Positions 34,736-46,225 of a stretch of 64,000 nt of DNA are shown piece after piece. The stretch is from Sparassis latifolia (Eukaryota > Basidiomycota > Agaricomycetes > Polyporales > Sparassidaceae), in assembly GCA_018466975.1 (NCBI GenBank), contig JAENRS010000022.1:62001-126000 (forward strand), in the 5' to 3' direction. The notes beneath the pieces were generated by a model. The model was not told the DNA's origin, did no database searches, and was given only the letters and a program-made list of their open reading frames with translations. Position 1 is the stretch's first letter; each line of letters starts with the position of its first letter. Position numbers and translations under genes: made by a program.

Positions 34736-36602
34736 ATGATTCCTCGGATTTCTGTTACGGTCCTCTCCGCCATCATGGCGGCTGCCAGCCCTGTCATCGT
34801 CGACCGTTTGCCACTGGATATCCCACTCGCCGTCCCGACATCCATGATTGTGCCGTTCACGAGGATCATGAATCCCACTAGTGCGAACCTCGTTCAGCTG
34901 GACCAAGCACGCGCACAGGCTCTTCGATTATACGCTGCCATGAATCCCAACAACACTGGACAAGCCAGATCTATTTTCAACATTCCCGCTACGGCCCAAG
35001 CAGTAAGCTACGTTGCGAGTGTGAGTGCCTGTGTTTGATCACTGTCTACCGATATCTGAGGTATTGCCTGATTGCAGGCATACATTGGCAACCCTCCGAC
35101 CGAGTGTAAGCTGTCTTGATGATGTCTGGAGTGCATGTTTTCTGATTTGATGGCACCAGACTCGTTATTGATCGATACTGGGAGCTCAAATACTTGGGTA
35201 GGTGCAGGCCAGCCATATGTCGAGTCCAGCACGACCGTCGACACGGGAGATTTAGTGGTGCGTTGTTTCCATATTGAATTCCATCGCTCGCAAAGTGCTT
35301 ATGATAACCAGTTAGTCGGTTACGGATCAGGTGCCTTCTTCGGTGAGGTCACTCCGCGAAATGATGTGGCTTCATCCTGAATGGTTCGTATGCAGGCAGG
35401 GAGGTTATTGACCAGATGACACTTGGGCCCTCCCTCACCATCGTGAACCAGTCTATAGGCGCGGCGCTGCTGTCCAAGGGCTTTGACGGCGTCGACGGTA
35501 TTTTGGGGTTCGTCGTTGCCCATGGGCAGATTATGTAGAATACTCATCGCTACTCACACCCTACAGCATCGGCCCGCAGGATTTAACTTGCGGTAAGTAG
35601 CCTGTAGTTCGCACAGCGCGGCCACTAAATGATCGCCCCTCCTACAGGAACTCTCGTAACGGACATGACGGCATGCATTCCGACCGTCCTCGACAACGCA
35701 TGGACCCAAGGACTGATCAGTAACTACGAGGTAGGGATCTCCTTTGTTCCTGCGACTTCCCCGTCCGACACCAGCACGAGCGGCGAGATAAGCTTCGGCG
35801 GCGTCGATCAGAGCAAGTTCGGTGGTAACCTACAATACGTGTACGTCAAGCATAGGCTATGTCACTCACAGGATGCTCATACTGATTTTCTGTTAGACCA
35901 ATCACCTCGACATCGCCTGCTAGTAATTACGTGGGCATCGACCAGTCCGTGTACTACGGCGACCAGCTGATATTGGACACCACCTCTGGGATCGTCGATA
36001 CGGGCACTACGTTGCTCCTGCTGGCATCTGGTGCGTCGACAGCCCAGGCAGACTGACTGTGTTTGGACTGAACTTTTTGAATAGATGCGTTTGGACGAGC
36101 TCAACAATTGGCCGCGAGTTGCGCCTGAATAGATGCGTTTGGGATGTACCAGAATGGAGGCGACGGGTGCGACGATGGACCAGACGACTGGCCTGCTCCA
36201 GATCACTCCGGCGCAGTACGAGCAGCTCCAGAGCATGTACTTCGACATCGGCGGGGTGTGTCCGCCTTTCCCGCATGCCGATTCTAACGCTCATCCGCCC
36301 CATAGAACCGCTACGAGCTCACTCCCAATGCTCAGATCTGGCCGCGAGTGGTGCGCCTGCCGTCTACTATGTAATACCTCCGTACTGATTTATCATCTTC
36401 CTGGTCGTAGCTGAACGAAGCCCTCGGAGGCGAGGCGGGCGCGATATACCTGATAGTCAGCGACTCCGGCAGCCCATCAGGCCAGGGACTCGACTTCATC
36501 AACGGAATGAAGTTCCTCGAGCGCTTCTACGCCGTGTATGATGTGGGCAACGAGCGCGTTGGGTTCGCGCCGACGGTTCATACGCATGCGAACTCGAACT
36601 GA
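34736..36602 (+). CDS. Aspartic protease (pepsin-like, family A1), with a disturbed exon near 36.1 kb
   Basis: Many short exons with canonical junctions were followed: 34736-35020, 35078-35105, 35160-35257, 35312-35342, 35396-35507, 35567-35592, 35648-35840, 35897-36030. Both catalytic motifs are present, LLIDTGSSNTWVGAG and GIVDTGTTLLLLAS, with the flap-region glycine-rich GYGSGAFFG between. The propeptide-like N-terminus starts MIPRISVTVLSAIMAAASP (signal peptide). The C-terminal part (LLQITPAQYEQL, TPNAQIWPR, then KFLERFYAVYDVGNERVGFA) is well preserved to the stop. The family digests proteins outside the cell at acid pH. Between 36047 and 36160 the expected frame cannot be restored by any splice I tried. 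A 16-base string (GAATAGATGCGTTTGG) is repeated at 36079 and 36127. It may be a pseudogene, or carry an assembly error. Confidence 0.75.
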
Positions 36603-37510
36603 TCCGTGGATTTCTGTGCTCCGTGCTCTCTGTGCATGTTGGTAGTGGGGTCGTCGTGGGATGCATTCCTCGTTTACTGGGACATATCATGTAGTCGTTC
36701 TTTTTGATTTATCACTGGGTTTCACTTGGTTATGTTGTTCTTTGAAATCGACGCTCTAGCAAGCCGGTCAACGCACCCATATTGTATGCACACACCCGTT
36801 ATTTGGAGCGCCACTTGAACCACTTGTCCGCAATGCCCCCTTTACACTATGAAATCGGAATGCCACATCCTACGTTTTTCTCCGCCTGGCGGCCACCATC
36901 CCTGACTCCGAAATCGTAGAGCACTTGCATTACGCCCAGAAGTCTAGTGCTATTCCGGTACGTTGTTTGCTGTGTGTACGCAGAACAATTAGGAACACCA
37001 TGTCTGGTTTGTGCAGTCGTGAGGAAACTGACAAATACACATCGTCCGGCCTGTCCGGGCAGGATCATGATGGACCTAAATGTGAACTATGCGCTTTCTT
37101 TTGCCTTGAGACCAAATCAGACGTCAGGGTCCACCCGACCGCGCTGTTAAGACAAAAGAAATCGGTGGAAGCATTACAGAGGACAAACTGCCAGGTTGCC
37201 CGAACCAGGTTAGGTGCCTGAGGCCTGAGGTGGCCTCATGTTTGAGAGAAACATAATAAAGTGACCGAGGAAAATACAACGAAGACAGAAGCTACACGGA
37301 CAACTGCCTCTGTATATTCCGAGAACACTAGAAAGGCGGACACAGTTCCACTGCCTCACAAACCTAGAGAACCAATGTCGTCAGCGTGATGAAATTAGGC
37401 AGCTTACAGAACCAATTGCACATTACCGCTTTATTCTCCATTCCTATGAAAGGCGCTCACACAGCTTGTTACATCCCGTACAGAAAGGGGCGTACGAAAA
37501 CTCTGTTATC
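36603..37510. other. Intergenic, convergent, 0.9 kb, no gene seen
   Basis: Only short frames (36925-37221 and others) with no domain. The protease and the TFIIIC gene converge here. Confidence 0.4.
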
Positions 37511-38374
37511 TTAGCCGTCATCGACATCCATTGGTTGGGGACCGCCGTCAGCTGGAGCATCACTAGGTACATTGGCAGAGGACGGTATAGGTGGCTCCAC
37601 TGCTCGTCCCTTTCCCTTGTCCTTCTTCTTCGACTGCGATCTGCCAGACTTTGTGCGAGCCTGGGTATCGCCAGGCAACTGGGTGGCAGAATCTTCGGGT
37701 AGACCAACTGCCTTCTCTTTCCCCTTCTCTTTCCCTTTCCCTTTCCCTTTTGCCTTAGACTTCGCTTTGCTAGACCCACTCTGATTTTTATCCTTAGAGC
37801 TCGAGGCGTCATTGTCTACGGTGCCCAACAAGTGGTTCATGGTCTTGGGATTTCTCTTCCTCACCGTGGAACTGATTTCCCAATCTTTGGATATTATGCC
37901 AGTATTTTTCTCCTGCAGTTCCACCTCCTTGAAGCGGATACGGTGCTCTGTCGAGCCGAAGTGCACGAGGGATTTCCTGCTGCGGTCGCCATTATCATCT
38001 GTGCCAGATCAGTGCAAATGCAAAGTGGAGCGTCATGACATCTGTACCTTTTCCCTCGGTGAATAACAACTCGGTACCTAGCAAGGACTCGTGCTGTCCT
38101 CGGAATGTGGTACCAGATAGTTGCAAATACGGAGTGGGTGTATCCAACCCCTATAGGAAGTAATTTTAAGTAGATGACTGAACTCCAGGAACTGAAAACA
38201 TACGATGAGACGGTAGGACGAGGTGCTTGGCACCAAAGCTGGCTCCACAGTCCCGAGATCGAGCGTTACATAGACCACTTCCTCTTCAACTTCGCTGTCG
38301 CACTGCTCATAGTCTTCGTCTGGTCCGAACGCTTCGACCAGATGATACCCGGGAAAAAGCGATGAGCCAGGCAT
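37511..38374 (-). CDS. RNA polymerase III transcription factor TFIIIC subunit 6 homologue (tau-55/Sfc7 type)
   Basis: Exons 38374-38204, 38150-38048 and 37998-37511 join in frame. The conserved core is typical of the TFIIIC subunit-6 (GTF3C6/tau55) triple-barrel domain: EEEVVYVTLDLGTVEPALVP, SSYRLI spliced to GLDTPTPYLQLSG, then QHESLLGTELLFTEGK and HRIRFKEVEL. This subunit pairs with the tau95/GTF3C5 partner to bind the tRNA A-box in pol III initiation. The C-terminal tail is very lysine/glycine-rich (alternating KGKGKGKEKGKEK, then SQSKKKDKGKGR) and ends MDVDDG. The start at 38374 begins MPGSSLFPGYHLVEAFG; an upstream in-frame Met (38473) exists but adds an unlikely extension. Confidence 0.85.
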
Positions 38375-39149
38375 TTTATGGTCTGGGAGACGAACTACTC
38401 TGAAACCGGAGTCGGCGCTGAATTGTAGGAGGTTGTTTGTAGCAGATCTCGATCGGAGGCTGTAGCCAAACAACCTCTGACGTTCTGACTCTCCGCAGCC
38501 TCTTTATCGTTCTCTGCTCTCATCGTCTTCTCTCAATGGCTCGCCCGCCGGGCTCTTGATCTCTACGTGCGAGGTGGCTGGAGCCAGATTGTTGCGGGAA
38601 AGCTGGAGTGGACACAAGACGTCATTTCGCACGGCGAAGGGAACTCCAGAGCTCGAGGCGGCCGTGGACGTAGTCTCCCAAAGCCAGACTACAAAATCAG
38701 TCCTATGAGAGGTTGGAGGGACGGACTGATATAGCCGTGGACGAGTCCGATGGCCTGCAGATATTCGACCGCAGATTTCCTGGGGGAAAATACCCCGCCA
38801 CGGCAGACGTCCAAGAAGACGATCTCAATTAGTTATATTCAGGAGACGGTTCCTCTGAACGTTTGGCACCATATTGCAAGTTGCAGTCCTCAGCCTGATA
38901 TCTGGACCATCAGCGCTCTACTATCCTTGGTCGGACGGTGAAACGGTACTATGCGGAAATACTGTGCTACATCTCGTCTTCCTCGTTGTCGTCCTTTCCC
39001 GATTGTCGCTCTCCTTATCCATGGCGTCCCAATGCATTTCAGGTTTGTCTTGCCCTCCTCCTAGCCCACCACTGCACGGTGCTTGCAGACGATTTCCACG
39101 CCCGAGTGAAGTTTGATTCGGAGACTAAGTGAGAGTCCGTATCGTCGAG
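38375..39149. other. Region with coding-like but unresolved plus-strand frames
   Basis: Open plus-strand segments, for example RGGWSQIVAGKLEWTQD (about 38565-38615), VDESDGLQIFDRRFPGGKY (about 38738-38795) and the frame 38750-38941 (ETVPLNVWHHIASCSPQPD), read like real protein. I could not connect them into one spliced model with a good ATG. There may be a small gene or a decayed one, divergent from the TFIIIC gene. Confidence 0.3.
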
Positions 39150-39621
39150 CTACCAATTCTCCGAATCCGGATACAGCAGCCGCAGAGCCTCCTCCATCAG
39201 CATCCTCAACTCATCCTCAGTTGGCTCCGCCGCCGGCGCTGGCTCTGTCGAGCACTCAGGTTCGCCGGGAGCCCAACCAGCGCGGGAGCGGTCGCACGCG
39301 ATTTCGCGCCTCCGAAGGATTCCCGGATTTTCTCTCTGCGCGTTTTGTGTGTGGCCAATGCTATCTCGTAGTCCTCGAGCCTCCACGTACATATATGCAC
39401 TCTCTCCTCTGCCAATCCTAATTCGTGCATAGCCTCATCGTACCTTTTCTGCACGAATTGTTCGAGGGCCTGCAAATCAGATGGCGGGATCTCAGGCCAA
39501 GGCTTTGATTGCACCACGATTGAGAGACTGATCGCTGAGAGGAGAGTGCTCTGCGCACCTGTTCGTCATCCTTATCGCGAGTGAAGATACTATGCCAGTA
39601 GTCTTTAGTAGACCAGTCCAT
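39150..39621 (-). CDS. Small protein of unknown function (120 aa)
   Basis: The family is not recognised. Minus-strand exons 39621-39559, 39502-39298 and 39244-39150 splice in frame through introns of 56 and 53 bp, total 121 codons with stop. The protein starts MDWSTKDYWHSIFTRDKDDE. The central part is helical and charged (PSDLQALEQFVQKRYDEAM; RLEDYEIALATHKTRREKI), likely a short coiled coil. The tail is acidic and Ala/Pro-rich, ending LLYPDSENW. The second intron is needed to avoid running into an arginine-rich shadow frame and yields the acidic tail. No membrane span or signal peptide. Confidence 0.6.
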
Positions 39622-40032
39622 GACAATGTGGTAAGATACTATGTCTGCACGGTGTATGGCATGCGATTGTGGGAGCCTCGTTTAATTTACGCAAGCATGG
39701 ACTCCGAGTATAAAGCCGAAATATATCTCCCTCCTTCCCTCCTCCGACAGGGAGACAAGCTCATGAGTCCAAGGCTTGCTAGATCACAGGCTGGAAGAAC
39801 ATGTCAAACGTCTCGATGAGGGCTGCGGCGCCGTAGGAGAGGCATTAGTAGCGATGAGAGGGATCCAATAGCTGCACATAGGCAAGGTCAGCGAAATTGA
39901 AGATCACGACAGAGACACTTACTCTTTGGTCGTGATGCGCGACCGAGAAAATTGAGGACAAGACGTTCAAACCTGAACATGAACGAACCGCGGTACCGGA
40001 GGCCTAGTCGTTCATGTCATAGTCCTCCGAGA
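39622..40032. other. Intergenic up to the TIR element
   Basis: No supported gene. The direct repeat CCGAGA (40027-40032) ends it and is the target duplication of the element that follows. Confidence 0.4.
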
Positions 40033-40290
40033 ATAGTGCGCGGGGAAATAGGTCTGACAGTCTATTTGACCGGTAAATTACCCAGGCTCAGTGCAACGCC
40101 TCTATTTTACCTACGTAAATTACTGTAAATTACACCTGGGCTACTTGACGCTAATTAGCCGGTAAAGTAGTGTAAATTACGGTGTAAAATAGCAAAAGGA
40201 TGTTTACTGAGGCCACCTAAACATTGCTTTGCACCTTCTAGTGGGGGTTGATGTATCCTTGATGTATCCATGGCTTCTTCCATCTATTGC

Positions 40291-40514
40291 TGTTGGAAAG
40301 TAGCGCCCAAATTTCTGGAGCTCCAGAAATTGGGGAGCGCCCAAGGGCAGACAAGCCGAGGGCATGATTACAAAGAAAGACAAAGAAGGAAATTTGCTTA
40401 TATAAAGGCGTCTAGAACTGTATATATACAGAAATCTATTTTAGGACGCGCAATCACGCGCCCCGACGCACATCACTACCTTCCTATTTGGGAACTAAGG
40501 CGCGATTTCTAACA
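40291..40514 (+). repeat. 5' LTR of the copia element (224 bp)
   Basis: The LTR begins TGTTGG and ends TTCTAACA. It contains TTATATAAAG, a likely TATA box, near 40395. Compared with the 3' LTR it has a 4-base and an 11-base deletion and about three substitutions. Confidence 0.95.
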
Positions 40515-40613
40515 GGTTATGAGCCCCGGCTCTAGCCAATAAATACTTGGATAACAACAGCCCCTATTGTGGCTACAAAAATTGTTACCCCCTTACTAGT
40601 ACGAGAACAAATA

Positions 40614-43600
40614 ATGTCGACCAGCGCTGATAATACGAGCAAAAGCAATGCTTACCGGATCCCACTCCTGAAGGAAGACAATTGGCTCCCGTGGAAGCGC
40701 CGCGTCGAGGCCATCCTTAATGACAAGAGTCTCCAGGAGTATGTGACCGGAAAGACACCGAAGCCGCAGCCGAGTAATGACCCGGCCAATAGGGCAGCGA
40801 GAGAGGCAGAGATTAGCGCCTGGGGAGAGAAGGACCTTAAGGCCCAGAACGTAATTGTGCTATCGCTGGGAGATTCCCAGATGGTGCACATCGCTGGAGC
40901 CGAGATGGCACGGGCCATGTGGGAGCAGCTTCGCACAGTCAAGGAACAGCGTGGACAGCATGGAATTCTCGCGCTGTGCCGGCGTTTTTACCAGATGCAA
41001 GCCAAGGAAGAAGACAATATCTCCAATCATATCACACAGTTGCGACAGATCCAGGAACAACTCCACCTAATGGGGAAGGTTGTTTCTGATGAGGATTTCC
41101 GGCTCATCCTGGCCACTTCATTACCGGAGAGCTGGGATTCTTTCCTCAGCTCTTACTTTGGTGCCGTGGGCGGCAATGTTGGCGCCGAAGGTGCTGACAA
41201 CGTACGCCCTCAGCTTACATCACAAGAATTGATTGCCATCATTCTTGATAAAAATAGGCGAAGGCACGAGCATGGCGAGCGCGGTCAATCCTCGGACCAA
41301 GCCATGGTTGCCAAAGGAAAGAAGCGCCCCTTTGGGGAATACAAAAAATGTTCGATCTGCGGAAAGCTGGGACATCTTGGTAACGAGTGTCGGCACCGCG
41401 ACAAGGTCAAATGTATGAATTGTGGAAAATTCGGGCATAAGGCCACGGATTGTTGGGCCAAAGGCGGCGGCAAAGCCGGACAGGGCCCGCCGATGAAGCG
41501 GCAAAAGACGGAATGTGCTTACGAAGCACGCGAGGTCGAACTGAAAGAGGATGAGGCAAAAATAGCCTACGATAATGATAGCGACACTGTATCTCTCGGA
41601 TCTGATGGTGAAATCACTTCTTTCTATGAGTGGTTTGCTGACTCCGGGACAACTTCGCACATTACAAATCGTCGTGAAGTCTTCGCGACCTATCAGGCGC
41701 TCGAAGATCACGCGATCACGGGCATCGGACCGCAACCAACGCAGGCATTGGGCCGCGGTACGGTCGATGTCGAAAGTGAAGTAGGAGACCGAAAAGTGAA
41801 ATTCCGTCTCCACGGTGTACTGTATGCGCCGACAGCACCCAATAGCCTCCTCTCCATCGTTTAGATGATGCGGGAGGAAGAGTACTTATGGGAAATAGTC
41901 GCGCAATACTAATAGATAAAAATAAACACACCCTTGCTATAGGCAAGAAAAATGGACGACTATATTCATTGAAATTGCGTCCAATAGTTCCGCAACCTGC
42001 GCGAACCTATACTGCTAAGGAATACGGCCCGCATACCTGGGAAGAGTGGCACATGATCTATGGCCATATCGGGAAACCAGCGCTTATGCGATTATATCGC
42101 GAAGGGCTTGTTGATGGCCTAGAAATCTCGCCAAACCCAGATGAAATTAATTGCGAGGCATGTATCCAAGCAAAGGCGACGCGGAAGCCCTTTCCCAAAG
42201 AGACAGATGAATGCAGCAAGGCACCCGGAGAATTAACACACACGGATGTGTGGGGACCTGCGCAGACAGCCGCTCTACAAGGCTGGAAATATTTTATTAC
42301 ATTTACCGACGATTACAGTCATCGAAGTACAGTACTATTTATGAGGCATAAAGATGAAGTAACTGAAAAGGTAAAGAATTATATTACCTATATCGAGCGC
42401 AAGTTTGGAAATAAACCCTTGCGACTCAGGCTCGACAATGGTCGAGAATATATGAACACCGAATTAATTAACTGGTGTCAAATGAAAGGGATCGAGATGG
42501 GTCCGACTGCGCCATACTCACCATCCCAGAACGGAGTCTCTGAGAGATTGAATCGCACACTGCTTGGACTAGCGCGCGCGATGATCTATGCGAGAGATCT
42601 ACCTCGTTATCTTTGGGCTGAAGCGATTGCTCACGCAGTCTATATTAAAAATAGATCGCCTACCCAGGCGTTAAATGGGGCAACTCCCGAAGAAAAATGG
42701 AATGGGATGAAACCAAATATCTCGTACCTACAAGAATTCGGTTCCCCCGTATGGGTCCTCACGGAGGACGCAACACTATCAAAGCTAGCGCCCCGTGCCA
42801 ACAAGTATATTTTTGTTGGATACATGGACGGACCCAGAGCCATCAAATATTATGATGCGCATACACGCCAGATTAAAATCTCGCGTAATTTCCAATTTTC
42901 TTCGAATTTCCCGGACCATTTGCCCGGCAACGCGCCTCACGTGCCACAAGAGCAAATAGGATCCGACGTACCTATCCTCACAGCACAGCGTGAGGGGGAG
43001 CAAAATATATTTCCGGACACTTTACCTAGCAATGCGTCAGACGTGCCGCATGCGGAAAGGAGACCTGAAGTCCCAAACCTCACAACGACTGCAGACGTGC
43101 GGCGCGAGGGGGAATTAGGAACTTCCGCGCCACAGTCACCTGCCAAAAATCCGCGAAAGTGCAGACGGGATGATGATCCTGATCAACACGAGGAAAGCGG
43201 GACGGACGCACCAAGCCAGCCCAGACGAACCAGAAGAAAGACAGTTTGGCATGATTACCGTCTAATGCACGACCCAGAGGCAGACGAAGATCTGGATAAT
43301 GATCCAGATAAATCAAATGCCGAATTAGTCTATATTGCGATGAGCGCCCACGGAAATGTGGACGCGGATGAGCCAAAGACGCTCAGTGATGCCAAGAGAT
43401 CACTCGAGTGGCCCAAATGGGAACAGGCAGTCCAGACGGAACTCAATCAACTACAGGGTATGGAGACTTGGGAGTTAGTGGAACCTCCCGAAGATCGAAA
43501 ACACGTAGGAAATAAATGGGTTCCAGTCAAGAAAACAAACAAAGAGGGTGAAATAATTAAATACAAAGCCCGCCTGGTTGCGAAGGGATATTCTCAAATC

Positions 43601-44955
43601 CCAGGCATGGACTATACCGAGACGTTCACGCCCGTAGTCCGCCTCGAAACCATTCGAGCTATCCTCGGGCTAGCCGCAATCTTAGATTGGGAGATCGGAC
43701 AGATGGACGTGAAAGGCGCCTATCTTAATGGAACTCTCAAAGAAGAAGTGTACATGCGGCAACCCGAAGGATACAGTGATGGAACATACCGCATATGTAA
43801 ATTAAAGAAAACCCTCTATGGGCTAAAGCAGTCTGGCCGAGAATGGAATATCGTGCTGAACTGCAAGTTACTAGACACGGGATTCAAGCGCCTATTCTCG
43901 GATCCATGTGTGTACATTCGGATCAAAGGTGATAAGATAGAAATCATCACCGTTTGGGTAGATGACCTATTAATATTCACCAATGATTGCGCACTGATGG
44001 ACCAATTGAAGAGGGAACTCCGAAATATGTTCGAAGTTACCGACCTTGGCGAACCCCAAAAAATTGTGGGGATAGAAATCGAGAGAGACCGTTCAAAGGG
44101 AACGATCAAAATATCTCAGACAAAATATATTGAGTCTATCCTACACAAGAATGGACTTACGAACACCAACACAGTCGGGATGCCTCTTGATCCAAATACA
44201 GTGCTCGAAAAAGAAGAACCCGAAACCGATGATGAATGCAACCGAGACAACGGATACGCATCGCTCGTCGGATCACTGATGTATGCGGCAATTGCCACGA
44301 GGCCAGACATTGCTCACACCGTGCAACGGCTTAGCTCATTTACTGCCAATCCTGGAATGGCTCATTGGACTGCTGCCAAAGCGTCCTCTGCTATCTATCC
44401 GGAACACGAGAACTTGGAATAATCTACGGGCCAATTGCAGATGTCAAGCCCGAAGATCAAGCCAAATTCGTGGGCTACTCAGATGCAGACTATGCAAACG
44501 ATATCCGAGATCGCAAATCAATCTCGGGATATTTATTTAAATTAGGAAATGGCACGATCACGTGGAGCTCAAAGAAGCAAACCACGGTCACATCATCCAC
44601 CATGGAAGCCGAATACATGGCATCCGCCGAAGTGGCAAAAGAAGCCGTGTGGCTCCGAACACTATTCAAAGAAATAGGTTTCGAGCAACAAGATCCTACG
44701 ATTTTATTCGAGGATAATATGGCGGTGATCTCAATTGCACGTGATCCCCAATTCCACACGAAATCAAAATATTTTGATGTAAAGCATCATTATGTGCGCG
44801 AGAAATTGAGGGATAAATATATTGATATCCATTACTGTCCCACGGAGGACATGATAGCGGATATCTTAACAAAGTCACTCCCTAAGCCGAGGCACGAGAA
44901 GCTCACAAAGAAGCTCGGAATGCCCATCGGCTTGAGGGGGAGTGTTGGAAAGTAG
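40614..44955 (+). pseudogene. Copia gag-pol polyprotein, two frame breaks
   Basis: Reading starts at ATG 40614. Gag ends with two CCHC knuckles (CSICGKLGHLGNEC, CMNCGKFGHKATDC), then the protease active site DSGTTSHIT. The frame stops at 41864; the next frame takes over by a minus-one shift around 41858, with no recognisable slippery heptamer. The second frame, to 44422, has the integrase zinc region (YGHIGKP, CEACIQAKA), the integrase core (HTDVWGP, RLDNGREY, SERLNRTLLGLARA) and reverse transcriptase (QMDVKGAYLNG, VWVDDLLIF). A second one-base break lies near 44378-44383. The last frame holds RNase H (YSDADYAND, STMEAEYMA, LFEDNMAV) and stops inside the 3' LTR at 44955. Copies this broken cannot move without help. 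Confidence 0.9.
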
Positions 44956-45181
44956 CGCCCAAATTTCTGGAGCTCCAGAAATTGGGGAGCGCCCAAGGGC
45001 AGACAAGCCGAGGGCATGATTACAAAGAAAGACAAAGAAGGAAATTTGCTTATATAAAGTGGAGCGTCTAGAACTGTATATATACAGAAATCTATTTTAG
45101 GACACGCAATCACGCGCCCCAACGCATCTTGACCCACCATCACTACCTTCCTATTTGGGAACTAAGGCGCAATTTCTAACA
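44943..45181 (+). repeat. 3' LTR of the copia element (239 bp)
   Basis: Same termini as the 5' LTR, 15 bases longer. The few substitutions between the LTRs imply an insertion that is not brand new, but the indels dominate. Confidence 0.95.
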
Positions 45182-45470
45182 ATTGCTGTAAACTATGATG
45201 TCTTCGAGGCATGCCTTCATGCACTTCCCCAATTTGGACAGGTGAGATTTGTCGCCTTATTTATTGTCATCAATTCTCTCTTGTACACCTCGGTTCTGTC
45301 TGCTTTCTGACTCTCTGTATAGCCTGTTCATACACTCATGGCTGTCAGTCTATTTTACCCTATTTTACCCTGTGTCACAGGCCTGTTTGAAATTTACAGT
45401 AAATTAACCGTAATTTACACCTGCTAATTAGCCTATGTAATTCACACCTACCTATTTCCCCGCGCACTAT

Positions 45471-46225
45471 CCGAGAAACAGTGTTGACGCGGAATGGAAA
45501 AAGTCACTGACATAATCACATCAGAACCAATTTGGCCAAAAGTTTCCCAGTTTGGAAACTCTCGTGGTCGGAGGCGCCGAATGAAAATCTGACATCCTAC
45601 ATGATAAAAGGGCAAGGCTGTTGAATATCGACACAGAAATGACCCCAACGCACTCTACTGCATACTGTAAAATCCATTCTAGGACATTAATGCATGGGGT
45701 CAAGAGGTGACCGAAAGGTTCACCTTCGCACTGACCAAGTAAGATACATGCACGTCCTCGGTCTCAGCGAGTTCCTTGACTGGGTCCCAGACGGTCATTA
45801 TAACATATCCTTCCCATTTGGCCCGCGTTCCTCTTCACTCTCTGCGCTGCCCAGGGCCTGAGAGTGCAACGGGTGCACCAACGTCGTTGGAAGGCGAGGC
45901 AGGAGACTCCTGAGTAACGGTATCGAAAACATCTTCGTCGTAGGGCTGGTATGGGAGGAGATGAGCCACGTTGGCTAGGTGTAGTTGTGCAGTTCCATTC
46001 ATACCCGGATTTAAGCCAGATTCTGTGGTGACGGCTCCAAAGCATGGAAAGCTAGGCCCGTGCACTCATCAAAGGATGAGTCGTCCTCCTATCAGTAGAC
46101 GTAGCACTGTCTAATAGCAAGCTGGAGACTCAGTTCCATTCTGTCTCCCAACATGCTTGTCACAGAGGCTATAGTACCAGAAAGTAAACGTTGCATACAA
46201 GAATCCCTGAATGTGTACATACAGG
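45471..46225. other. Intergenic, with one possible small minus-strand frame
   Basis: The minus-strand frame 45835-46065 (ending SPSNDVGAPVALSGPGQ) has protein-like composition, but no partner exon or homology is visible. It is not called as a gene. Confidence 0.3.

Larger units (their letters stand above)
40291..45181 (+). mobile_element. Ty1/copia LTR retrotransposon (4.9 kb), decayed
   Basis: The element is bounded by LTRs 40291-40514 and 44943-45181, each TGTTGG...AACA, and flanked by the 5-bp duplication ATTGC (40286-40290 and 45182-45186). The 5' LTR is followed by GGTTATGAGCCCC, the presumed primer-binding site. A purine tract (TTGAGGGGGAG, 44932-44942) precedes the 3' LTR. The domain order gag, protease, integrase, reverse transcriptase, RNase H is that of copia elements. 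Two frame breaks make it non-autonomous. Confidence 0.95.
40033..45470. mobile_element. TIR transposon interrupted by a copia element; 6-bp TSD
   Basis: The 21-base ends are perfect reverse complements (left 40033-40053 ATAGTGCGCGGGGAAATAGG then T; right 45450-45470). The flanks are both CCGAGA (40027-40032 and 45471-45476). With the inserted retrotransposon and one target copy removed, the element is about 540 bp. Internally it is AT-rich with many GTAAATTAC/GTAATTTAC words in both orientations. It has no coding capacity, so it is a non-autonomous element. A 6-bp duplication does not fit the common fungal superfamilies (hAT 8, Tc1/mariner TA, PIF 3), so the class is open. Confidence 0.8.

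Noticed and set aside
39206..39298. Arginine-rich C-terminus of the 120-residue protein
   Set aside because: A 53-bp in-phase intron (39297-39245) gives an acidic tail instead, with better composition; the arginine-rich text is intron read-through.
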